The position numbers and the translations under genes are program-made. A DNA stretch of 11,521 bases. It comes from JBFKAV01 sp041621405. GTDB taxonomy: Bacteria > Pseudomonadota > Alphaproteobacteria > Rhodobacterales > Rhodobacteraceae. Shown here piece by piece: positions 1-6,108 of the stretch. The stretch's first letter is position 1; each line of letters starts with the position of its first letter. The DNA is taken from positions 1-11,521 of the forward strand of contig JBFKAV010000116.1 in the NCBI GenBank assembly GCA_041621405.1. The letters run 5' to 3'. A model generated the notes under the pieces. That model searched no databases. It saw only the letters and a list, made by a program, of their open reading frames with translations, and was not told the origin of the DNA.

Positions 1-548
1 CCGCGGGTGCGGTGGACATCCTGGTGACCAATGCCGGCGGCCCGCCGCCGGGGCTCTGGAGCGACTGGAGCCGGGACGACTTCATCCGCGCGCTCGACGC
101 CAACATGCTGACGCCGATCGCTCTGATGCAGGCGTGCCTGCCCGGGATGATGGAGCGGGGCTGGGGCCGGGTGGTCAACATCACCTCGCAGTCGGTGAAG
201 GCGCCGATCCCGGCTCTGGGCCTCTCCAACGCCGCCCGCACCGGGCTGACCGGCTTCGTCGCCGGCACCGCGCGACAGGTGGCGGGCCAGGGCGTGACGA
301 TCAACAACCTCCTGCCCGGGATCCACGCTACCGACCGGGCGGTGTCGCTCGACGGCGGCGTTGCGAAGGCGCAGGGGGTCAGCCTCGATGAGGCCAAGCG
401 CCGGCGCGCGGCGACGATCCCGGTCGGGCGCTACGGCACGCCGGAAGAGTTCGGCGCGATGTGCGCCTTCCTCTGCTCGCAGCATGCGGGCTTCATCGTC
501 GGCCAGAACTTCCTGCTCGACGGCGGCGCGATGAACTCGACCTTGTAA
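1..548 (+). CDS. SDR-family oxidoreductase-like protein, 3' part (atypical active site)
   Basis: The 5' end lies outside the window; the first whole codon is at 3 and the stop is TAA at 546-548, leaving 181 residues. The Rossmann-fold SDR family is shown by the TNAGG motif (27-41), the NITS strand end (177-188), the ARTGLTGF helix after the active site, the NNLLPG segment typical of SDR cofactor loops, and the C-terminal GRYGTPEEFGAMCAFLCS and FLLDGG motifs. Classical SDRs reduce or oxidise carbonyl/hydroxyl groups with NAD(P)H using Ser and a Tyr-x3-Lys pair. Here the aligned segment reads L-G-L-S-N (216-230), so Tyr is Leu and Lys is Asn, while a nearby Ser remains (186-188). The reading frame is otherwise intact, so this looks like a variant SDR group rather than a decaying gene. 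FabG-like annotation is likely in databases, but the reaction cannot be assumed. The substrate is unknown. Confidence 0.9.
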   Translation, partial: AGAVDILVTNAGGPPPGLWSDWSRDDFIRALDANMLTPIALMQACLPGMMERGWGRVVNITSQSVKAPIPALGLSNAARTGLTGFVAGTARQVAGQGVTINNLLPGIHATDRAVSLDGGVAKAQGVSLDEAKRRRAATIPVGRYGTPEEFGAMCAFLCSQHAGFIVGQNFLLDGGAMNSTL

Positions 549-648
549 GCGGGGCCGCGAAGGTCGCCGCGCCCATGGCGCCTCTGCAATGCCTCGTTAG
601 GTCGCAACCGCTTTGCCCGGGGCAGGACCAGCGGGTAGATGGGGTGCG

Positions 649-1551
649 ATGCAGGATGACCGGACCACGCTCGTCGCCAGCCTGATCGTCGTCGGGACCG
701 GCGCGCTTTGGGGCCTCTACTGGCTGCCGGTGCGCCGCCTGGCGGAGCTTGCCCTGCCTGGCGCCTGGGGAACGCTCGCCATCGTGGCCGCGGCGACGAT
801 TCTCTTGGCGCCGCTCGCGCTGAAGCGACGGCGGCGGCTGGCCGGCGCCGACACCCTGGCCCTGGCCTCGGTCGCCCTCGGCGGCGCGGCGTTCATGCTC
901 TACTCGGTGGGCTTCGCTTACGGGCGCGTCGCGATCGTGATCCTGCTGTTCTTCCTGACGCCGGTCTGGAGCACGCTGATCGCCCGATACCTGATGCGCT
1001 GGCCGACGCCACGCCTGCGCATTGTGGCCGTTGCCGTCGGCATCGCCGGTCTCGCAGTGATGCTCGCTGCCGACGGCGCGGTGCCGGTGCCTCGGGGTGC
1101 TGGTGAATGGCTGGCCCTAACCTCCGGCATGCTCTGGTCGGTCGCCTCCACGGGTATGCGGGCAAAGCCGAGCCTGGGGCCCGGAGAGGCGGCCTTTGTC
1201 TTCGCTGCCGGCGCCTGCGCGGGGGCGCTCCTCCTCGCGCCGGTTCTGGAGCCATGGCCCACGGGGCTCGCGTTCGGGAGCGCCGGCCCGGCCCTCGGCT
1301 GGGCGATTGCGGCTGGCGGCCTCTGGTGGGGGTTGTCCATGGCCGGCTTGATGTGGGCCGCGCCGCGCCTCGAGCCCGCCCGCGTGGGCATCCTGCTGAT
1401 GGCGGAAGTGCTGGTCGGGGCGATATCGGCGGCGATGCTTGCCGGTGAGCGCCTCGGCGGCCTCGAGATCGTCGGCGGGGCACTGGTTTTGTGCGCCGGC
1501 ATCCTCGAGGTCTGGTCGGTCAGGCAGAAGGGCAGCCCGCGGCCGATCTGA
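649..1551 (+). CDS. DMT-superfamily (EamA) membrane transporter
   Basis: This 300-residue protein is almost entirely hydrophobic, with about ten predicted membrane segments arranged as two EamA repeats (roughly residues 8-140 and 150-290). The first helix, ending in WGLYWLPVRRL, and the final LAGERLGGLEIVGGALVL segment are typical of the drug/metabolite transporter superfamily in the inner membrane. Family members export or import amino acids, nucleosides or other small metabolites, and the substrate cannot be read from sequence. The frame is open from a TTG at 613, but ATG 649 is preferred because the hydrophobic core begins soon after it and a G-rich stretch (AGATGGGG) lies just upstream. 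It starts 100 bp after the SDR gene on the same strand, so co-transcription is possible but not shown. Confidence 0.85.
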   Translation: MQDDRTTLVASLIVVGTGALWGLYWLPVRRLAELALPGAWGTLAIVAAATILLAPLALKRRRRLAGADTLALASVALGGAAFMLYSVGFAYGRVAIVILLFFLTPVWSTLIARYLMRWPTPRLRIVAVAVGIAGLAVMLAADGAVPVPRGAGEWLALTSGMLWSVASTGMRAKPSLGPGEAAFVFAAGACAGALLLAPVLEPWPTGLAFGSAGPALGWAIAAGGLWWGLSMAGLMWAAPRLEPARVGILLMAEVLVGAISAAMLAGERLGGLEIVGGALVLCAGILEVWSVRQKGSPRPI

Positions 1552-1596
1552 CGCCCCGCGACGCTCGCGCCAGCCCCTTGCGGGCCGGGCGGGGCG
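1552..1596 (+). terminator. GC-rich hairpin directly after the DMT gene
   Basis: CGCCCCGC at 1552-1559 is perfectly complementary to GCGGGGCG at 1589-1596, giving an 8-bp GC stem that begins at the base after the stop codon. No T-run follows, so it is not a standard intrinsic terminator. It could slow polymerase or protect the 3' end of the message. In DNA this GC-rich a chance inverted repeat is also possible. Confidence 0.3.
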
Positions 1597-1650
1597 CTGC
1601 TAATGCGCTGATACCTTAGATTTTCGCTCGGATTTTGCGGAGGCGAGGGC

Positions 1651-2751
<1,101 letters not shown>

Positions 2752-2760
2752 GCCGCGCGC

Positions 2761-3213
2761 TCAATCCGGCGCGCCGCCGTTCATCGCCAGGGGGTATTTC
2801 TCGCGCGCCATCGCCACCAGCATCTCGATCAGCGCTTCGGCCTGGTCCGGCTGCCAGTCGTGGCGGTCGTGCCAGATCGGCGCGGCCTGGACCCGCGAAT
2901 GCTCGCGCTCGGCGTCGAAATAGCCCATCGGCAGGCCCGGGAAGTGCTGCGACTCGGTCTCGCCGGTGAGCGACCACACCAGCTTGTGACGCTCGTCGGC
3001 GCGGATTCGGGCCCAAATCGGTTCGAGCGCCTCGGACTCGGCCTCGAGATAATGCAGGTAGTCGGCGTTCGAGAACAGCATCATCCCGGTGGCGCCCGCC
3101 GCGCTGTTGTTGCGCTCGATCACGCGCGCGAGGTCGAGAATGGTGGCCGGCCAGGGCGAGACGGTCGGCCGGCTGCGAAACAAGATCCAGTGGAGCGCCG
3201 ACACGCCTATCAT
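2761..3213 (-). CDS. BLUF-domain protein with substituted photocycle residues
   Basis: This 150-residue protein is one BLUF domain (about residues 5-100) plus a short helical C-terminal part. BLUF domains bind FAD and sense blue light through a Tyr-Gln-flavin hydrogen-bond network. The fold is recognisable from ILFRSR (10-15), NNSAAGATGMMLFS (35-48), YLHYLEAE (52-59), ARIRADERH (68-76) and FPGLPMGYFD (91-100). Against AppA of Rhodobacter sphaeroides, Tyr21 corresponds to Phe12, Asn45 to Asn36, Gln63 to His54, Trp104 to Leu94 and Met106 to Met96; the Tyr-Asn and Tyr-Gln spacings (24 and 42) match exactly. The flavin-contacting Asn is kept, but both key photocycle residues are lost. There is no output domain. 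The start at complement 3211-3213 fits the domain edge; the frame runs 78 codons further upstream, but that part is not protein-like and crosses the intergenic repeat. No strong ribosome-binding site is visible. It converges with the ABC gene 9 bp away and diverges from tatA. Confidence 0.88.
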   Translation of the reverse strand: MIGVSALHWILFRSRPTVSPWPATILDLARVIERNNSAAGATGMMLFSNADYLHYLEAESEALEPIWARIRADERHKLVWSLTGETESQHFPGLPMGYFDAEREHSRVQAAPIWHDRHDWQPDQAEALIEMLVAMAREKYPLAMNGGAPD

Positions 3214-3247
3214 CCTGTCGTTGTGGCCTTTTTCGGCCTTCGAGCCT

Positions 3248-3276
3248 CTTATAGGAGGACAGCTGCCACGCCATAA
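3248..3276 (-). promoter_or_regulatory. Possible promoter of the BLUF gene
   Basis: Reading the minus strand, TATAAG (complement of 3248-3253) matches the bacterial -10 consensus at five of six bases. It would place transcription start near 3241, giving a leader of about 28 bases before the ATG. The hexamer 17 bp upstream (TTATGG, complement of 3271-3276) is a poor -35, so activation by a bound regulator would be expected. The first copy of the intergenic direct repeat starts in this -35 zone. Confidence 0.3.
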
Positions 3277-3317
3277 GCTGGCTTTTCGGATAGGATTCCG
3301 AACTGTGCGGTTCAGAA
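3265..3317. repeat. Diverged direct repeat, copy 1 of 2
   Basis: This 53-bp unit aligns without gaps to 3330-3382 at 38 of 53 positions, with identical ends (GCCAC on the left, GTTCAGAA on the right) and an identical AGGATT core. Identity drops sharply outside these limits. Copy 1 also has internal pairing: GGCTT at 3280-3284 with AAGCC at 3316-3320, CGGA with TCCG (3287-3299), and GAAC with GTTC (3300-3313). Copy 2 lacks the outer pairing, so the direct repeat rather than the fold is the shared feature. The likeliest roles are paired regulator-binding sites or an old local duplication. Confidence 0.6.
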
Positions 3318-3329
3318 GCCGGAGTCGAC

Positions 3330-3382
3330 GCCACACTACAACCTGCCTTTTGGGACAGGATTGCAAACATCCGCGTTCAGAA
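3330..3382. repeat. Diverged direct repeat, copy 2 of 2
   Basis: This copy lies 65 bp after the first, which is close to six helical turns, so proteins bound to both would face nearly the same side of the DNA. Conserved blocks include CTTTT, the AGGATT core, an AAC triplet and the terminal GTTCAGAA. A partial resemblance to the left arm (GCCATAA, exact at 3270-3276 and 3430-3436) occurs again nearer tatA, but is too short to call a third copy. Confidence 0.6.
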
Positions 3383-3411
3383 TTTTCGGCGACGGACCGC
3401 CGATTGGGTCT

Positions 3412-3439
3412 TTGATCCTCAGAGGCGAGGCCATAAATG
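3412..3439 (+). promoter_or_regulatory. Possible promoter of the tat operon
   Basis: TTGATC at 3412-3417 resembles a -35 box and the A/T-rich CATAAATG at 3432-3439 could hold a -10 box. Depending on the hexamer chosen the spacer is 14-16 bp, slightly short. It is the best sigma-70-like pair in the 110 bp before tatA, but the match is weak and the call is tentative. Confidence 0.22.
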
Positions 3440-3493
3440 TAGCCCACGAACCGTCGGGCCCGTCATGGTCGCGGCCCGCGAAGGGAGAAGACT

Positions 3494-3709
3494 ATGCTCA
3501 ACAACATCGGCCTGCCGGGCCTGCTGCTCATCGCCATCGTCGTGCTCGTGCTGTTCGGGCGCGGCAAGATCTCGTCGCTGATGGGCGAGGTCGGCAAGGG
3601 CATCACCGCCTTCAAGAAGGGCGTCAAGGACGGCACCGAGGAGATCGAGAAGGCCGCCGCCGACAACGCGCGCGACGTGACGCCGGAGGACGAGAAGGAC
3701 AAGGCCTGA
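3494..3709 (+). CDS. tatA: Twin-arginine translocase subunit TatA
   Basis: TatA forms the pore-like, size-adjusting component that lets folded twin-arginine proteins cross the inner membrane. The 71-residue product has the standard plan: a short periplasmic N-terminus, one membrane helix (about 7-20), the Phe-Gly hinge at 21-22 (LFGRGKI), an amphipathic helix containing GEVGKGITAFKKGVKDG with conserved Phe40, and a short charged cytoplasmic tail ending in acidic and lysine residues. The length is in the usual TatA range of 60-90. Start ATG 3494 has a strong AAGGGAG ribosome-binding site. tatB follows after 32 bp, so this is the first gene of the tat operon. TatA/TatE paralogues cannot be separated by sequence alone, but the position before tatB and tatC makes TatA clear. 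Confidence 0.97.
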   Translation: MLNNIGLPGLLLIAIVVLVLFGRGKISSLMGEVGKGITAFKKGVKDGTEEIEKAAADNARDVTPEDEKDKA

Positions 3710-3741
3710 TCCAGGCCCGGTTCCGGGGGAGCGGCTGAGCC

Positions 3742-4320
3742 ATGGACATCGGCTGGAGCGAACTCTTGCTGATCGGCATCGTGGCGCTGATCGTGATCGG
3801 CCCGAAGGACCTGCCGCGGATGTTCGCGGCGCTGGGGCGGTTCACGGCCAAGGCGCGCGGCATGGCGCGCGAGTTCCAGCGCGCGATGGACGAGGCCGCG
3901 AAGGAAAGCGGGGTCTCCGAGACCGCCAAGGATCTCCGCGCGATGACCTCGAAGAAGAACCTCGGGCTCGACAAGATCGAGGAGGCGGCGCGGAAGTTCG
4001 AAAGCTGGGACCCGGCGAAGTCCGGTCGCACGGCCGCGAAGCCGGCACCGGGCTCGGAGACGGCCAAGCTGGCTGAGAAGAAGGTCGCCGAGGCCGAGGC
4101 GCGCCGGGAGGCGGCGACCACGACGAAGGCAAGCCCCGCGGCTGCCGAGGCGGCCAAGCCCGCTGTCGCGAGGGCCACGAAGGCGGCGCCGGCGAAAGCA
4201 GCTCCGGCGAAAGCGGCGAAGGCCGCCGCAGCGAAGGCCGCCGCAGCGAAGGCCAAGCCCTCGGCCAGCAAGGCCAAGCCCGCACCCCGCAGGGCCAAAC
4301 CGAAGGCCACCGGCGCATGA
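3742..4320 (+). CDS. tatB: Sec-independent protein translocase TatB with Ala/Lys/Pro-rich tail
   Basis: TatB pairs with TatC to form the receptor for twin-arginine signal peptides in the inner membrane. The N-terminus MDIGWSELLLIGIVALIVIG carries the conserved Glu7 (Glu8 in E. coli), one membrane helix and the Gly20-Pro21 hinge, then KDLPRMFAALGRF and a long amphipathic, charged helix. The 192-residue length is typical of long TatB proteins. Residues from about 100 on are low-complexity and rich in Ala, Lys and Pro, including pentapeptide repeats of APAKA and AKAAA at 149-170 that recall histone H1-like tails. GGGGGAG precedes the start. The stop codon overlaps the tatC start (ATGA at 4317-4320), which implies translational coupling. 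Confidence 0.96.
   Translation: MDIGWSELLLIGIVALIVIGPKDLPRMFAALGRFTAKARGMAREFQRAMDEAAKESGVSETAKDLRAMTSKKNLGLDKIEEAARKFESWDPAKSGRTAAKPAPGSETAKLAEKKVAEAEARREAATTTKASPAAAEAAKPAVARATKAAPAKAAPAKAAKAAAAKAAAAKAKPSASKAKPAPRRAKPKATGA
4186..4254 (+). repeat. 15-bp in-frame tandem repeats in tatB
   Basis: Units start at 4186, 4201, 4216 and 4231, with a partial unit at 4246. The first two are similar (both contain CCGGCGAAAGC) and units three and four are identical (GCGAAGGCCGCCGCA). Each encodes five residues, so gain or loss of units keeps the frame and changes only the length of the basic tail. Such tracts are prone to slippage and may vary between strains. Confidence 0.85.
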
Positions 4321-5234
4321 GCCCGCGCGACGCAGAGGATCAGATCGACGACACCTCGGCGCCTCTGATCGAGCATCTGGCCGAGCTCCGGACGCGGCTG
4401 ATCTGGTCGGTCGTGGCCTTCCTCGTGGGCATGGTGATCTGCTTTTCCTTCGGCAGCATGATCCTCGATTTCCTTTTGGTGCCAATCGAGAAGACGATGC
4501 GCGACCTTGGCAACCCCAATCCGGTGATGCAGTACACCGCGCCGCAGGAGTACTTCTTCACGCTGATCCGAATCTCGATGGTGGGCGGCCTCGCCCTCGC
4601 CTTTCCGGTGATAGGTTACCAGCTGTGGCGCTTCGTCGCCCCCGGGCTCTATCGCAGCGAGAAGAACGCTTTCCTGCCGTTCCTGATTTCCTCGCCATTG
4701 CTGTTCCTCCTGGGCGCCGCCTTCGCGCACTTCGTGGTGGTGCCGCTCGCGATGAACTTCTTCCTCGGCTTCGCCGACCTGCCGTCGCTTGTCGCGGCCA
4801 TCGTCACTGGCGAGGGCGAGGTGGCGCCCGCGACCGAGCACGGCATCGACATCGTGTTCTACGGCAAGGTGAACGAGACGCTCGACATCACGTTGAAGCT
4901 GATCGTGGCCTTCGGGCTCTGCTTCCAGCTGCCGGTTCTCCTGACGCTGATGGGCAAGGCCGGGCTGGCGAGCGCCGCCGGGCTGCGCTCGGTCCGGAAG
5001 TACGCGATCGTCGGTATCCTGACGGTGGCGGCGATCGTCACCCCGCCCGACGTGACGACGCAGGTGATCCTCTTCGTGGTGGTCTACGCGCTCTACGAGG
5101 TCTCGATCTACCTCGTCGCCATGGTCGAGCGAAAGCGCGAGGCGGAGCTGCGCGCCCAGGGCCTCTGGTTCGAGGACGATGACGAGGAGGAGGCGGACGA
5201 GGCCGCAGCGGCCGACGAGGCCAAGGGTTCATGA
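4317..5234 (+). CDS. tatC: Twin-arginine translocase subunit TatC
   Basis: TatC is the polytopic inner-membrane subunit that binds the twin-arginine signal peptide. The 305-residue product shows the full set of family marks: cytoplasmic N-terminal HLAELRTRL with Glu23 (E. coli Glu15), PGLYRSEK with Glu115 (E. coli Glu103), six predicted membrane helices, LCFQLPVLL, KYAIVGILTVAAIVTPPD, and the final YEVSIYLVAMVERKR. It is longer than E. coli TatC (about 258 residues) because of extra residues in the periplasmic loop before FYGKVNE (about 160-185) and an acidic cytoplasmic tail (EDDDEEEADE, about 285-295). It overlaps tatB by 4 bp at the start and the DUF815 gene by 4 bp at the end, so the three should be translated together. 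Confidence 0.97.
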   Translation: MSPRDAEDQIDDTSAPLIEHLAELRTRLIWSVVAFLVGMVICFSFGSMILDFLLVPIEKTMRDLGNPNPVMQYTAPQEYFFTLIRISMVGGLALAFPVIGYQLWRFVAPGLYRSEKNAFLPFLISSPLLFLLGAAFAHFVVVPLAMNFFLGFADLPSLVAAIVTGEGEVAPATEHGIDIVFYGKVNETLDITLKLIVAFGLCFQLPVLLTLMGKAGLASAAGLRSVRKYAIVGILTVAAIVTPPDVTTQVILFVVVYALYEVSIYLVAMVERKREAELRAQGLWFEDDDEEEADEAAAADEAKGS

Positions 5235-6088
5235 CCTGGCCGGCCGATGCGACGCTGACCCGCATCGCCGATGCGCTGGAGCGGCTCGCGCCCGCATCCG
5301 CTCCCGCCCCCGATTTCGCCACCGCCGAGGCCTTCCTCTGGCATGTCGGCCCCGACAGGCTCGACCCGGTGCCCGAGGTGTCGCGGGTTGAGCTGCCGCT
5401 TCTCGTCGGCATCGACCGGGCGCGCGACACGCTTCTTGCCAACACTCTGCAGTTCGCCGATGGCCTGCCGGCCAATAACGCGCTCCTCTGGGGCGCGCGG
5501 GGGATGGGCAAGTCCTCACTGGTCAAGGCGATCCATGCCGAGGTGCGCCGGATGGGCCATGACCTGAAGCTGGTGGAGCTGTCGCGCGAGGACCTCTCCT
5601 CGATCTCGCGGCTGCTCGCGCATCTGCGCGCCGCAGAGGAGCACCGGTTTCTCCTTTTTTGCGATGACCTCTCCTTCAGCCACGACGACCAGCACTACAA
5701 GGCGCTCAAGGCCGTGCTCGACGGCGGCATCGAGGGCCGGCCGGCCAACGTGGTGTTTTACGCCACCTCGAACCGCCGCCACCTGATGCCGCGCGACATG
5801 ATCGAGAACGAGCGTTCGACCGCGATCAACCCGTCGGAGGCGGTGGAGGAGAAGGTCTCGCTCAGCGACCGCTTCGGCCTCTGGCTCGGCTTCCACCCCT
5901 GCGGGCAGGACGAGTACCTTGCGATGATCCGCGGCTATTGCGACGCCTTCGGGATCGAGATCGACGACGAGAAGATGCGCGCCGAGGCGGTGGAATGGTA
6001 CACCACGCGCGGCGCCCGCTCGGGCCGGGTGGCCTGGCAATACGTGACCGACCTGGCCGGGCGGAAGGGCGTGAAGATCGGGGGCTGA
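5231..6088 (+). CDS. DUF815-family P-loop ATPase, coupled to tatC
   Basis: This 285-residue cytoplasmic protein belongs to the DUF815 group of AAA-type ATP-binding proteins, whose cellular role is not established. Visible motifs are Walker A GARGMGKSS at 88-96, Walker B FLLFCDD at 140-146 with Asp145/Asp146, a sensor-1-like VVFYATSNRRHL with Asn, the family block EAVEEKVSLSDRFGLWLGF, and an Arg-containing segment ARSGRVAWQYV that may act as sensor 2. The N-terminal 80 residues are a family-specific helical region. No membrane segment or signal peptide is seen. The start ATG at 5231 overlaps the tatC stop (ATGA), so expression is tied to tatC. This suggests, but does not prove, a task linked to Tat export, such as substrate handling or quality control. 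The following acyl-CoA synthetase begins 20 bp downstream. Confidence 0.9.
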   Translation: MTWPADATLTRIADALERLAPASAPAPDFATAEAFLWHVGPDRLDPVPEVSRVELPLLVGIDRARDTLLANTLQFADGLPANNALLWGARGMGKSSLVKAIHAEVRRMGHDLKLVELSREDLSSISRLLAHLRAAEEHRFLLFCDDLSFSHDDQHYKALKAVLDGGIEGRPANVVFYATSNRRHLMPRDMIENERSTAINPSEAVEEKVSLSDRFGLWLGFHPCGQDEYLAMIRGYCDAFGIEIDDEKMRAEAVEWYTTRGARSGRVAWQYVTDLAGRKGVKIGG

Positions 6089-6108
6089 CGCGCCCCGGGG
6101 GAGGCGGC

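Larger units (their letters stand above)
3214..3493. promoter_or_regulatory. Divergent intergenic region between BLUF gene and tatA
   Basis: These 280 bp separate the start codons of the minus-strand BLUF gene and plus-strand tatA. The region is visibly richer in A/T than the flanking genes, with several TTTT/AAAA runs, and contains no convincing coding sequence on either strand. It should hold both promoters. Its most distinctive content is a diverged direct repeat (3265-3317 and 3330-3382). The tatA end carries a good ribosome-binding site, AAGGGAG at 3481-3487, seven bases before the ATG. Confidence 0.75.

Noticed and set aside
569..581. Short hairpin GCGCC-CAT-GGCGC after the SDR gene, considered as a terminator
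   Set aside because: The stem is only 5 bp with no T-run, which is expected by chance in DNA this GC-rich.
3251..3280. A perfect AGGAGGA motif on the plus strand at 3253-3259, suggesting a small gene
   Set aside because: No ATG, GTG or TTG at suitable spacing opens a credible frame after it; its complement lies in the probable BLUF promoter spacer instead.
3280..3320. Cloverleaf-like pairing in repeat copy 1, considered as a tRNA-like or structured RNA
   Set aside because: It lacks tRNA length and conserved loop bases, and the outer pairing is not kept in copy 2.
3214..3447. A 78-codon N-terminal extension of the BLUF gene
   Set aside because: The extension lies in A/T-richer DNA, crosses the 53-bp direct repeat, is rich in Arg and Cys without any domain, and precedes a natural domain start at Met (complement 3211-3213).
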